From: Streptomyces sp. NBC_00289
Lineage (GTDB): Bacteria; Actinomycetota; Actinomycetes; Streptomycetales; Streptomycetaceae
Length of the DNA stretch: 64,000 nucleotides
Direction of reading: 5' to 3'
Assembly (NCBI RefSeq): GCF_041435115.1
Contig: NZ_CP108046.1
Coordinates: forward strand, 10,292,001 to 10,356,000
Shown here: in pieces, positions 53,768 to 63,299 of the stretch
How positions within the stretch are numbered: the first letter of the stretch is position 1
How the letters are laid out: every line of letters begins with the position of its first letter
Position numbers and translations under genes: made by a program
Notes under the pieces: model-generated
The model's input: only the letters and a program-made list of their open reading frames with translations
Told to the model about the DNA's origin: nothing
Database searches by the model: none

Positions 53768-53799
53768 ACCCTCCCCGTCAGCAAGCTGACGGGGAGGGT
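53768..53799. terminator. Perfect 15-bp hairpin
   Basis: ACCCTCCCCGTCAGC (53768-53782) pairs fully with 53785-53799 around AA. It lies between the IS1380 and IS5 transposase 3' ends, which converge, so it could stop transcription from both. Confidence 0.65.
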
Positions 53800-54532
53800 T
53801 ATTCATAAGCCTCACCAGGAGGTTCGGAAGAACGCGAGTGCGGTGATGGTGCGGACGATGCTCGGGAGGGTGTCGAGTGGGCCGCGGTAGCGGGTGGCGA
53901 GGATCTTCCAGTCCTTCAGGTGTGCGATCGCTCGTTCGACGGCGGCGCGCAGGGTGCTGATGGACTCTGGTGCCGATATAGCCGAGGTCACCCATCGTCT
54001 CGCGGTCGGCGAACAGACCGGGGAAGCCTGATTCCCGCCAGGCGCGGATGTCGTGCCAGGACCCCGGAACGGGGGCGGAGACCGCGAGCAGGCCGCCGTC
54101 CAAAGTGGCGGCGATCTGCAGGTTGAACCCGGTGTCGCAATGCTTGCCGCTGAACAGCTCGGTGCCCCGGCCCGCCCAGTCCCAGGTGGTAACCAGCGTG
54201 CCGTCGACCAGCACCACCTTCCCCGTGCTCGCCTCCGCCGGGTCGGGGACGAACTCGGCAAGGACCTGCTCCAGCAGCGGCCCGAGCAGATCGAGCCGAC
54301 GTGAGACGGTGGACTGGCTGCAGCCGAACAGCTCGGCCGCCGCCTGCTGGACTGGGTTCTGCCGCAGCAGGAACGGCACCATCACCACTGACCAGTACAG
54401 CCCCAGCACGGACGGCCGTCCCCGCGAGACCCGCCCGCTGCCGCCAAGCGCCGTATGCACCCGAGCCAGAGCTCGGTCAATTGCTCCGCATCCAACCCGG
54501 TTGTAACCTGCCAACCCAACGACCCCGCCCCG
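53795..54532 (-). mobile_element. IS5-type element F with broken transposase
   Basis: TTG near 54519 starts LGWQVTTGLDAEQLTEL; after a shift LARVHTALGGSGRVSRGRPS, then HTH AAAELFGCSQSTVSRRLDLL, DDE motifs VVLVDGTLVTTWDWAGRGTE and HCDTGFNLQIAATLDGGLLA, and after another shift near 53970 LRAAVERAIAHLKDWKILAT to FRTSW at 53812. It is a DDE_Tnp_4 transposase with two frameshifts. Its right end abuts ISAs1 directly. A deletion derivative lies at 63.1 kb. Confidence 0.8.
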
Positions 54533-55715
54533 CAGGGCTTCGGCGAAGTAGGTGGGTGTCCGTTTCGTGATCACTTGAGGTCGAGCAGGGCGAGCGGGCG
54601 GTCCGCGTTGCGGGCGTTGTGTCGCAGAGCTGCTGCGATGTTGGTCGCGCCGGCCAGCCGCAGGGTGCCGATGGCGAGGTTGCGCCAAGTGGCCATCGCC
54701 CGGGGCGCGTTGCCGGTTCGCAGTGGTGAGGCGTCTTCGGCGAACGTGGTGTCTCTGACGTGGTGCAGGGCTTCGATCTGCCAGTGATCACGGATCAGGG
54801 CCGCCAGCTGGGCGGGGCCGGCCTGCTCAGCGGTGAGGCTGGTGACGGCGTAGACGGTCTTGATGGTGGTCTTGCCGGTCTTGCGGTCGGTGCGGCGACG
54901 CTTGATCTGGGCGGCCTGGCGGGCTCCGGGGAAGAGCAGGCCGTTGACCGTGACCACCTTGATCCGTCGGATCTCCGAGCGGCCGTGGCCGATGCCCTTC
55001 ACACGGCCCTGCAGCGGGATCTCTGTCCACGGAAGGGATCTGAGCTGCTTGCGGAGCTTCTTCTGGTTGCCTTTGACGATCACGATGTAGTGGGCTTCGC
55101 GGCCGAGGAGGTAGTCGGCGTGCTCGCGTTGGTGTGCATGGCGTCACTGGTGACGACCACCCCGGCCAGGTCTGTGATGGTCTCCAGCAACGGCTGGAAG
55201 CAGGTGATCTCGTTCGTCTTCTCACCGACGTCCAGCTGGGCCAGGACCAGGCCGGTGGTGTGGTCCAGGGCTGCGAGCAGGTGGATCCTGCGGCCGTTGG
55301 CCCTGGCCGCTCCGCGAAGGCTTTTGCCGTCGACCGCCAAGCCGCTCGGCCGGCCCTGGGTTTGGTTGCGGCGGTCGGACAGCCAGCGGCCGACCGCCGG
55401 GTCCAATGCGTCGCCGTCGATCCGGGCCAGCAGTCGTCGGACTGTCGTTTCCGCAGGCAGGGCCCGTTTGGGGGAAAGGGGGTCGAGTCGCACGCCGCCG
55501 TGTTCCAGCACGTGGGGGGAGCGTCGGTGATCCATTCGCCGACCGCCAGCAGCGACGTCGCCCCCGCCAGTACCGCGCAGGCGGCCAGGGCAAGGACGCC
55601 GACCAGACAGTGGCGCACTCCACGGGGATCACGCGGATCGGGCACCTGGGCGAGGCGGCCCAGCAGTCCGGGCACTTCTTCCGGCGCGAGTCCTGGTGTC
55701 TGGGTACGAGTTGAA

Positions 55716-57453
55716 GTGGCCCTGGCAAGATTTTCGTGAAGCGGGGCTGTGCCACCGTGCGCCGGTGACGCTCCGTCACGGGTAGTGGCGTCGGAGGTGG
55801 GCCATGAGGACGACGCGGTGGCGTAGGAGCGGAATGCCGGCGCGGCCGGCCATGATCCGTTTCTGGAGTTTCAGGTCCGTGATGCGGCCTTCGTTGATGC
55901 CGGAGTTGAACGGGGTGGTGATCCCCTGTACGACTGCCGGCTGGTCTTCGCGGATGGCGTTGGCCAGGCTCGCCAAGGCGGGCAGGCCAGAGGCCGCGAG
56001 TTGGTCGAGCCAGGCCGGCAGCGGGGCGGCGTCGCGGGCATCGAGCATGGCCGCGAACTGCCTTACCGGTGTGGGTTTGGTCGAGCTCCGGGCAGTGTTC
56101 AAGCAGCCGACGGAGTGCCTCGGTGGGGTGCAGGCCGCGCTTCGGCGGTGTGGTGGTGATCCACCGGGCGACCTGGCGGGGCGAAGGTGGCCGCTCGCGC
56201 GGTGTGTCGATCGGCAGACCGCGGCGTAGCGGCGCGATGGCCATCTTGACCTGCTGGTCATGGCCGCCGTAGCCCTTGGCGGCAATCTCCTGGTGCAGCA
56301 CGGTCGCGGTGTGCTCGCCTTCCTCCCACCGCTGCCTCAGATACTCCAGATACGGGTCGAGGCTCGTGGGTCGGCGGGGCGGAGTGCGCCGTACGCACTC
56401 CTGCCAACAGGCAGCGCGTGCGTACTTGGCCACGGTGCGGCGGTTCAAGCCGAGCTCGCGGGCTATCGCACTGAGACTGCGGGCCGTGCCGGTGTACCCC
56501 TGGACGGTCTCGAACAGTCGCTTCGCGTGACGGAGGGCGGGAGTATCGCCCCGCCTCGCACGGTTCGTCCGACGGCGGTGGGGCCGGTTCGGGTTGAAGT
56601 ATTGCGGCGGCCAGGCAGCCGCGGTGGGCCGCGGCGATGTCCGAGACCCGCTTCGACAGCCCCTGCCACAGGTGAAAACGGTCGCTGACCTGCACCGCGT
56701 CCGGGGCTCCCTGGGCGATGCCCTGCCGGTAGACCAGCGAACCGTCCCGGCACACCACCTCGACGCCGGGATGCGCTCGCAGCCAGGAGGCCAGCTGCTC
56801 GCCATCGCGCCCGGCCCACAACTCGATCGGCAGCCGCGTGTCGGCATTCACCAGCAGCGTGCCGTAGACGTCCGCGTACAACGCAAAGTCATCCACAACC
56901 AGCACCCGCGGTGTCGCTACCGCCGGAAGCCCCATGCGCATCAACTGGAACAGCACACTCGTCCGCGACAACGGCGTCCTCAAGATGCGCAGAAGTCGGG
57001 CCCCGCCACGGCCGGCGAGCAACACCCCGGCCATCTCGACCAGATGCTGCAGCAGCGGACTGCGACGCTGACAGCGCACCGTCAGCCCCTCCACCTGCTC
57101 GGCAAACGTCCGCCGCCCGCAATCCACACTGTCACAAAACAACCGCCGCACCGCCAAACTGATCAGCACCGGGCGGCCCCCGGCGACATCGGCCAGCGTG
57201 CGGGAATACCGGCTGTGCACCCGCGCCGACTCGCACCGGCAATCCGGACACGCCACCATCAACTCGCAGGTACGGACAGCGATACGGACCACGCCACCCG
57301 ACGACCACACCCGTTCCCCCGCACCAGCATCCAGGTGCGGCGACACAATTCGTACGAGATCATCACACTCGCCGAAGGTCCCACTACCCGTGACGGAGCG
57401 TCACCGGCGCACGGTGGCACAGCCCCGCTTCACGAAAATCTTGCCAGGGCCAC
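55716..57453 (-). mobile_element. ISL3-family element with 73-bp perfect inverted repeats
   Basis: Positions 55716-55788 and 57381-57453 are exact inverted repeats over 73 bases, starting GTGGCCCTGGCAAGATTTTC. They bracket one transposase gene. No clean 8-bp duplication is seen beside them. Confidence 0.88.
55776..57346 (-). pseudogene. ISL3 transposase, two frameshifts
   Basis: N-terminus: VACPDCRCESARVHSRYSRT and LFCDSVDCGRRTFAEQVEGL (zinc finger). Core: VLVVDDFALYADVYGTLLVN, VEVVCRDGSLVYRQGIAQGA and VSDRFHLWQGLSKRVSDIAA. After about 56620 another frame gives LSAIARELGLNRRTVAKYAR, and after about 56065 a third gives FNSGINEGRITDLKLQKRIM to the stop. All domains are present but not in one frame. 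Confidence 0.85.
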
Positions 57454-57527
57454 GTTCACGTGTACGCCGACACCTGGATGCTCGCGGAGTTGGTCAAGGG
57501 CAGACGGGATCAGCGATGATGCTTCGG

Positions 57528-57592
57528 CAGGCACGGTCTTCCAGGCAGGTCACGGGGCGTCGAGAAGTCCATGATCTTGGAAGCCGTGCCTG
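57528..57592 (-). promoter_or_regulatory. Start-codon hairpin of ISAs1 B
   Basis: CAGGCACGGTCTTCC (57528-57542) pairs with GGAAGCCGTGCCTG (57579-57592) with one bulged base. The transposase GTG (57534-57532) is inside the near arm. Confidence 0.6.
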
Positions 57593-57665
57593 TTCCGCTC
57601 TCCCTGACCGATCAACCAGGCGAACCGTCATGAACCGGACGCCCGGCGACTACGCCGAAGCCCTG

Positions 57666-59395
57666 GGAGCTGCCGAACAATAACTCCTCATGGGCTGGAT
57701 GCGGTGGTGTCGGAGGGGACGAAGGCAGAACTGGTGGATGTGTTCGGGCTGTTGCTGCCACATCTCGATGAGCGGCAGCAGCGTCTGACGCTGGGTGCGG
57801 CGGCGGCCCGTGTTCTGGGCCATGGAGGGATTCGCAGGGTGGCCCAGGCGGCCGGGGTGGCTGAGTCCACGGTGTCGCGCGGGAAGCGGGAGCTGGAGGA
57901 CAAGGAGGAGTCTGCGGGTCGGGTCCGGGCGCCGGGCGCGGGGCGGAGGTCCTTGCGGGAGGTGGATCCGGGGCTGGTGCCCGCGTTGCTGGCGCTGGTC
58001 GAGCCGGACCAGCGGGGCGACCCGGAATCTCCGCTGCTGTGGACGGTGAAGTCCACCCGGAATCTGGCGGCCGAGCTGACTCGGCAGGGGCGCCGGGTCG
58101 GCTCGGACACGGTGGGCCTCACTGCTGAAGGCGGAGGGGTTCTCCCTGCAGGGCACCTCGAGGACCACCGGGGGAGCCCGGCACCCGGACAGGACGCCCA
58201 GTTCCGTTACATCAACGATCAGGTCACGGCATACCTCGCCGACGGGCAGCCGGTCATCAGCGTGGACGCCAAGAAGAAGGAGACGCTGGGCAGCTACGCG
58301 GTCATCGGACGCGAATGGCACCGCGCCGGGCAGCCGGTGCAGGTCCGCGCGCATGATTTTCCCGAGAAGGGCGCCCAGAAGGCGGTGCCCTACGGAATCT
58401 ACGACATCGGCGCGGACGCCGGCTGGGTGTCGGTGGGCTGCGACGGGGACACCTCCGCCTTCGCCGTGGCCACCTTGCGCCGCTGGTGGAACGGTGAGGG
58501 GCGACGCCGCTACCCGCACGCTTCCCGCCTGTTGGTCACCGCCGACGCCGGAGGCTCCAACGGCTACCGTGTGCGCGCCTGGAAGAAGGAACTCGCGGAC
58601 TTCGCCTATGAGACGGGCGTTGATGTGACGGTCTGTCACTTTCTGCCGGGAACTTCGAAGTGGAACAAAATAGAGCACCGGCTGTTCTCGCAGATCAGCA
58701 TCAACTGGCGCGGCAGGCCCCTGACCAGCCACGAAGTCGTCGTCAGCACCATCGGAGCGACCACCACACGCAACGGACTGTCGTCCACGCCGACTTCGAC
58801 CCTGGCACTTACCCCACCGGGGGCACCGTCCCTGACAGTGTCATGGACCGCCTGCCCCTCACGCCGCACGACTGGCACGGCACGTGGAACTACACCCTGC
58901 GCCCCGAACCCCTCGCCCCTGAACCACCCCCGCCCGGTGCCGAGTTCGGGCGTTTCCCGGCCGGTGACAAGCTGCCTGCCTGGCTGCGGCACCCCAGCCT
59001 CACCGGACTCGAGCCCGCCGCCTTCGACGAGCTCACCGCCCGCTACCAAGCTGGTGCACCGAGCACCCGCCGATCTTTCTGCCCGGAAAGCGCCCCGCCG
59101 GCGGCCCCGGCGCCGGCGGCAGACGGCTCTCCGTCGCCGACCAGCTGATCGTCTTCCTCCTCAAGAAGCGCTGGTCCATGGACCAGGCACCGCTCGCCGA
59201 GGCAACCGGCCTGCCCAAGAGCAGGATCGGCGCGACCCTCCGGGAGACCACCCCCGTTCTCGCCGCGCTCGGGCACACCGTCTCGACCGGCGCCCTCACC
59301 ATGACCACGGCCCAACAGCTCGCCGAGATCGCCGGGCACGACCTCACACCCCCGTGATCCTCACCAAGATCGAGGAGTTATTGTTCGGCAGCTCC
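57666..59395 (+). mobile_element. ISAzo13-family element
   Basis: Perfect inverted repeats lie at 57666-57688 and 59373-59395 (GGAGCTGCCGAACAATAACT start). The match continues a few bases outward because both neighbours are ISAs1 ends of the form AGCCCTG. It contains one transposase gene. Confidence 0.85.
57704..59358 (+). pseudogene. ISAzo13-family transposase with several frameshifts
   Basis: Start: MVSEGTKAELVDVFGLLLPH, HTH GIRRVAQAAGVAESTVSRGK. Core: QFRYINDQVTAYLADGQPVI, SVDAKKKETLGSYAVIGREW, LLVTADAGGSNGYRVRAWKK and LPGTSKWNKIEHRLFSQISI. Between 58115 and 58195 the family text (LLKAEGFSLQGTSRTTGGAR) is in another frame; a further shift near 58775 leads to VVHADFDPGTYPTGGTV, and another to LSVADQLIVFLLKKRWSMDQ and MTTAQQLAEIAGHDLTPP. 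The long C-terminal extension is typical of actinobacterial members. Confidence 0.82.
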
Positions 59396-60365
59396 CAGGG
59401 CTCTGTCGTTCTCGCGATTGGCGGGGAATGATCAGTTTAGTCCGAGGGCGGTCGGCGGCCGGGTCGTGTCCCGTCCGTGATGGTGCAGGCCCGCGGCGAT
59501 GTTGTCCCAGCCGGTCAGGCGGAGCGCGCCGATGGCCAGGTTCCGCAGGGAGGCCATCGCCCGCGGTGCACCGCCGGTTCGCACCCGTGAGGCGTCCTCC
59601 CCGAACGTCACATCCCTGACATGGTGCTCACGATTCTCAATAGCCCAATGCCCGCGAACGCATTCGGCCAGGTCACCACCGCGCCGGTCAGGTCCAGCGG
59701 GTTCAGCAGGGGGCGGAACGCGGTGATCTCGTTGCTCTTGGCGTTGACCTTACGCTGGGCCAGCACGATGCTGTCGTCACGCAGAGCGGAGATCAGGTGG
59801 ACGCAGCGCGGCCGTTGGCGCGAATGGCTCCGCGCAGGGACTTGCCGTCCACCGCAACCGCTGCCCGCGCCGGACTGTCCGGTGGGTGTCTGTCCTGGCC
59901 GCGGCGCGGGAGGCGGCGGCACGGCCGGTGAGCCAGCCGCCGATCGCCGCGTCGAACGCGTCGCCGTCGATGCGCTGCAGTACCCGGCGCACGGTGGCTT
60001 CGCTGGGCGCCCGGCAAGGTCGGTCCGGATCACGCAGCGCGGCCCCGCAGCACAACAGCAGCCGGTCACAGGCATCGGCAGCCCACTCGGCGATCGCGGT
60101 GAGGGACTTCGCTCCGGCCAGGACCGCGCAGGCGGCGACCGCCAGGACATACGGCAGCGGGTGACGACGGCCCGGGCGGCGGCGCGGGTCGGGCAAGCGA
60201 GACAGCCGGGCCAGAAGGTCGGGCAGTTCGTCGGGGCAGGCCGGATTGCCGCCCGCGAGTTGGCCCAGCCCGACGGGGATGAGTGATGCTGGCGCAGCAG
60301 GCACGGTCTTCCGTTGTGGTGATCAGCGAACTCGACACTCCATGATCACCGGGAAGCCGTGCCTG
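59396..60365 (-). mobile_element. ISAs1-type element A, copy 2, internal deletion
   Basis: It is nearly identical to 33326-35468 without the IS5, but lacks 337 bases of the transposase (copy 1 about 34470-34813). The same two frameshifts are present. The remaining frame from GTG 60304 is VPAAPASLIPVGLGQLAGG ... then LDLTGAVVT joined to WPNAFAGIG. This is a non-autonomous derivative that keeps its 3' end and hairpin. Confidence 0.85.
60298..60365 (-). promoter_or_regulatory. Start-codon hairpin of ISAs1 A
   Basis: CAGGCACGGTCTTCC (60298-60312) and GGAAGCCGTGCCTG (60352-60365) form arms like those of ISAs1 B. The GTG start (60304-60302) lies in the near arm. Confidence 0.6.
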
Positions 60366-60552
60366 CACGCGTATCGGCCGCCCGCCAGCGGCAACCTCTC
60401 GGCCTTGAGCGACGCGCAGCTCCCCCAGCTCCGACGAGTCGGCGGACCTCGGTCATGTCCCGCTTGGTGGTGTAGCCGATCAAGTTGTGGGCGTGCGCGG
60501 GCGGGTGCCCGGGGCGCACTTCTGCTGGTGTCCGACGCTCCCTGACGCGAGG

Positions 60553-60617
60553 AGGGCCATCACGTAACTCTTCTTGGTGAACGCCCAGTTCAACCATGAG
60601 GAGTACGTGATGGCCCT
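60553..60617 (+). promoter_or_regulatory. Start-codon hairpin of the IS256
   Basis: AGGGCCATCACGTA (60553-60566) is the perfect complement of TACGTGATGGCCCT (60604-60617), extended by CTC/GAG after one bulge. The inner arm holds the ATG (60610) and reaches the ribosome site GAGGAG. Confidence 0.65.
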
Positions 60618-61848
60618 GTCCCAGTCTGACCTGATAAGGATGCTGGAGTCACTACGCTCGTCCGACGGAATCGAGCTCGTCCGCAGCGTGGCAGAGCGAA
60701 TGCTGCAGGAACTGATCGAAGCCGAGGTGAGCGCGCACATCGGTGCCGGCTGGAATGAGCACACCGGTTCCCGGACAGCGTGGCGCAACGGGCACCGGGA
60801 CAAGACCCTGACCACGCCGGCCGGCGATCTGGACCTGGAGATTCCCAAGCTCCGCACCGGCAGCTTCTTCCCCAGCCTGCTGGAACGCCGACGGCGCATC
60901 GACCAGGCCCTCTATGCCGTGATCATGGAAGCATATGTCCATGGGGTCTCCACCCGCTCGGTCGATGACCTGGTCAAGGCCCTGGGCGGGGACAGTGGCA
61001 TATCGAAGAGCGAGGTCTCCCGCATCTGCGGCGAGCTCGACGAGCCGCTGACCGCGTTCCGCACCCGCCCTCTGGACCACACCCGGTTCCCCTACCTCTA
61101 CCTGGACGCGACGTACTGCAAGGTGCGGGTGAACCATCAGATCGTCTCGCAGGCTGTGGTCATCGCCACCGGCATCACCGAGGACGGCGGCCGCGAAGTC
61201 CTCGGGACCGCCGTGGGGGACAGCGAGACCGAAGCGTTCTGGAGTGAGTTCCTGCGCTCGCTCCGTGCCCGCGGCCTGGGCGGCGTCCGCCTGGTCATCG
61301 CGGACCACCACAGCGGACTGATCGCCGCGATCCGCAAGGTGATGCTGGGCTCCTCGTATCAGCGGTGCCGCGTTCACTTCCTGCGCAACTGCTTCGCGCA
61401 CATACCCAAAGGCGCTGGTGAAATGGTCGCCGCGACGATCCGGACCGTCTTCGCCCAGCCCACTGCGGAACTGGTCGCCACCCAGCTGGACACCGTTGCC
61501 GACATGCTCGGCGAGCAGTTCCCCAAGGTGAAAGAGATGCTGCTGACGGCGAAGACAGACCTGACCGCTTTCGCGGTCTTCCCGCTCCAGCACTGGAAGA
61601 AGATTCAGTCGACCAACCCCCTGGAACGGCTGAACCGGGAGATCAAACGCCGCACCGACGTCGTACAGGTCTTCCCCAATCCCGGGGCGCTCGAGCGCCT
61701 GGTCACCGCCGTTCTCTTCGAACTGCACGACGAGTGGATCGCCTGCCCCCGCCGCTACCTGCCGGAGGGAAGCATGGCCAAGCTCTACCCAGAGCTCCCC
61801 GAAAGCGCCACCGCACCACCCCACACCACCAACGACCCCACCGAATGA
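60610..61848 (+). CDS. IS256-family (mutator-type) transposase
   Basis: ATG 60610, preceded by GAGGAG at seven bases, gives 412 residues. Features: SVAERMLQELIEAEVSAHIG, ERTxWRNG-like TAWRNGHRDKTLTTPAGDLD, LYLDATYCKVRVN (first Asp), VRLVIADHHSGLIAAIRKVM (second Asp), QRCRVHFLRN, and NPLERLNREIKRRTDVVQVF (Glu). Complete, no frameshift. An upstream in-frame ATG at 60574 lies inside the hairpin loop and is less likely. Confidence 0.95.
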   Translation: MALSQSDLIRMLESLRSSDGIELVRSVAERMLQELIEAEVSAHIGAGWNEHTGSRTAWRNGHRDKTLTTPAGDLDLEIPKLRTGSFFPSLLERRRRIDQALYAVIMEAYVHGVSTRSVDDLVKALGGDSGISKSEVSRICGELDEPLTAFRTRPLDHTRFPYLYLDATYCKVRVNHQIVSQAVVIATGITEDGGREVLGTAVGDSETEAFWSEFLRSLRARGLGGVRLVIADHHSGLIAAIRKVMLGSSYQRCRVHFLRNCFAHIPKGAGEMVAATIRTVFAQPTAELVATQLDTVADMLGEQFPKVKEMLLTAKTDLTAFAVFPLQHWKKIQSTNPLERLNREIKRRTDVVQVFPNPGALERLVTAVLFELHDEWIACPRRYLPEGSMAKLYPELPESATAPPHTTNDPTE

Positions 61849-61952
61849 TCGGCCACACCACGAGAAGGGACGCCATCCGGACCTCGCGATCCTTGAGTAG
61901 GTGAAGTGCACCCCTGTAGGTCTCACTGCTCGTCTTATGCATTGACTCACCC

Positions 61953-61968
61953 GTTGTATAAATGCAAC
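61953..61968 (+). promoter_or_regulatory. Palindrome before the XRE gene
   Basis: GTTGTATAAATGCAAC has 7-base arms with one mismatch, in an AT-rich pocket 10 bases before the XRE ATG. It may be a promoter -10 overlapped by an autoregulatory site. Confidence 0.45.
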
Positions 61969-61978
61969 ACTCTGCCGC

Positions 61979-62311
61979 ATGAGGAAGACGCAGGGTTCGA
62001 ACGATCAACCGATGCGGATCTACAACCGGCTTGCGATGTTGCGAGCAGAGCGTGGTTGGTCGCGGCGCGACCTTGCAGAGGTTACGAAGGTGAACTACCA
62101 GACCATCGGCTACTTGGAGCGGGGCGACTACAACCCGAGCCTGGAGCTGGTTTTCCGGATCTGCAACTGCTTCGGTGTGCCCGTGGAGGCTGTCTTTTCT
62201 CCGCATCCCTTTCCTCGGCTCACCGGGGAGGCCCTCGTCACCGATTCACCCTCACCGTCCGCGGAGCTCGGCGTGCCCGCATCCGTCAATCCCGAAGAGA
62301 ACATGCCATGA
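61979..62311 (+). CDS. XRE-family transcription regulator
   Basis: The 110-residue protein has a single HTH_3 domain: LAMLRAERGWSRRDLAEVTK, VNYQTIGYLERGDYNPSLEL, then VFRICNCFGVPVEAVFSPHP. The start may be ATG 61979 or ATG 62012 (MRIYNRLAML), the latter being usual in the family. Its stop overlaps the ATG of the membrane protein gene (ATGA). Such XRE plus membrane protein pairs are common; the regulator probably controls its partner. Confidence 0.88.
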   Translation: MRKTQGSNDQPMRIYNRLAMLRAERGWSRRDLAEVTKVNYQTIGYLERGDYNPSLELVFRICNCFGVPVEAVFSPHPFPRLTGEALVTDSPSPSAELGVPASVNPEENMP

Positions 62312-62862
62312 TCCGTAATACCTTTCTTCGTAACGAACGCCTCTTCCAGCTGGGCCAGTCGGCGCCAGAACCCATGCCGCGGAGACGAACTCGGCGGACT
62401 TTGCTTGTCGTGTTGGCGCTGACCGTCATCACGATGACGTTGGCGGTGATGACTCCCTGGCAGGTGGGGGTGTGGCTTTTTGCGGCACTGATCCTTGCTC
62501 AAGGCATGTTCCGCTGGATTGCCTGGCGAGGCATCCGCGGTCTGTCCCTGGCTCCGTCTCACTTGCTGGATGAACTGCAGCTTCAGCAGGTACACAGCGC
62601 CTACCGTCGCGCCTACGGCATCATCACGGCGGCCGCGTGGATCCTCTTGATCGTCTTCTTCTTCAGTATCGGCCGACACCCGGTCCGCGTCGCAGGCATC
62701 GGGATCTTCTTGCTTCTCGAGATGTTGATCTGGCTGCCCACGGCAATTCTCGCGTGGCGCCTCGAGGATGAAGATCCAGCCGAATTGGACGGATCAAGCA
62801 ACCGACTGCACCAGCAGATGACGGAGCCCCCGGCAACCGCAAGCCCTCAGCCGAGAGCGTGA
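62308..62862 (+). CDS. Integral membrane protein paired with XRE regulator
   Basis: ATG 62308 gives 184 residues with four hydrophobic segments: TLLVVLALTVITMTLAVM, VGVWLFAALILAQGMF, IITAAAWILLIVFFFSIG and VAGIGIFLLLEMLIWLPTAI. The N-terminus is basic and the tail polar. It resembles DUF2178-type partners of XRE regulators in size and topology, but I cannot assign it surely. It overlaps the regulator gene by 4 bases. Confidence 0.82.
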   Translation: MIRNTFLRNERLFQLGQSAPEPMPRRRTRRTLLVVLALTVITMTLAVMTPWQVGVWLFAALILAQGMFRWIAWRGIRGLSLAPSHLLDELQLQQVHSAYRRAYGIITAAAWILLIVFFFSIGRHPVRVAGIGIFLLLEMLIWLPTAILAWRLEDEDPAELDGSSNRLHQQMTEPPATASPQPRA

Positions 62863-62919
62863 CGTCATCGTCCGCTACACGGCAGCCTCCTTGTGTATGA
62901 AACCCAGAGGACTTTGACC

Positions 62920-63025
62920 ATGATCAGAAACGCAGCTCGTGATCATCTTCTTGTTTGGGATCCAGGAAGCTTCCAGACTCGCGCGTGGGCTCGGCAAGTC
63001 GATTCGGATTCTCAAGATGGAAACC
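62920..63025 (+). pseudogene. Truncated gene start after the XRE operon
   Basis: ATG 62920 with GAGGA upstream reads MIRNAARDHLLVWDPGSFQT, then RAWARQVDSDSQDGN, and runs into an IS5 F-type end at about 63026. It is probably the 5' end of an ordinary gene whose rest was lost. Product unknown. Confidence 0.4.
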
Positions 63026-63232
63026 AGGAGGGTTATTCACAAGCCCACGGGAGGCTTCCACCCCTTGGTCAACAGCAACGACCCCGCTCGGTAACCTGAC
63101 GAGTTCTCACAAGACAGGTGTTGCCGGGGCGGGGTCGTTGAGCTGGCAGGTTACAACCGGGTTGGATGCGGAGCAATTGACCGAGCTCGTGAGGGTTACT
63201 CATAAGCCTCACCAGGAGGTTCGGAAGCAGGG
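63026..63232 (+). mobile_element. Deletion derivatives of IS5 element F
   Basis: AGGGTTATTCACAAGCC at about 63028 and AGGGTTACTCATAAGCC at about 63193 both match the 3' end of element F (53795). Between them is the 5' end with the codons LSWQVTTGLDAEQLTELV. The transposase middle is deleted, leaving a MITE-like unit of about 150 bases. Confidence 0.7.
63076..63140 (+). promoter_or_regulatory. Start-codon hairpin of IS5 element F type
   Basis: CAACGACCCCGC (63076-63087) pairs perfectly with GCGGGGTCGTTG (63129-63140). The presumed TTG start (63138) of LSWQVTTGLDAEQ is at the end of the inner arm. Confidence 0.55.
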
Positions 63233-63299
63233 CCCCGGCGAGTGCCTGGATCGTCCCGGTCTGGGGTGTTGATCTCGGTGGTGGGCCCCGGAAGCAGGT

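Larger units (their letters stand above)
54571..57534 (-). pseudogene. ISAs1 transposase B, copy 2
   Basis: It begins VPAEASSLIPSALDQLREHP and GVGVHVN; after the ISL3 it goes on TPGLAPEEVPGLLGRLAQVP, then [40 protein letters not shown] and [20 protein letters not shown] to ALLDLK. It has the same missing base at HTN/HTQREHADY as copy 1, and another shift near 55520. Confidence 0.85.
54533..57665 (-). mobile_element. ISAs1-type element B, copy 2, holding an ISL3
   Basis: Its inverted ends CAGGGCTTCGGCG lie at 54533 and, inverted, at 57665. The transposase runs from GTG 57534 to 54571 and is split by ISL3 at 55716-57453. It touches IS5 F on the left and ISAzo13 on the right without spacer. Confidence 0.85.
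60440..61880 (+). mobile_element. IS256-family element, apparently intact
   Basis: The ends are approximate: related inverted segments GTCCCGCTTGGTGGTGTAGC (near 60448) and CCACACCACGAGAAGGGACG (near 61852) flank one complete transposase gene. A target duplication was not resolved. Confidence 0.75.
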
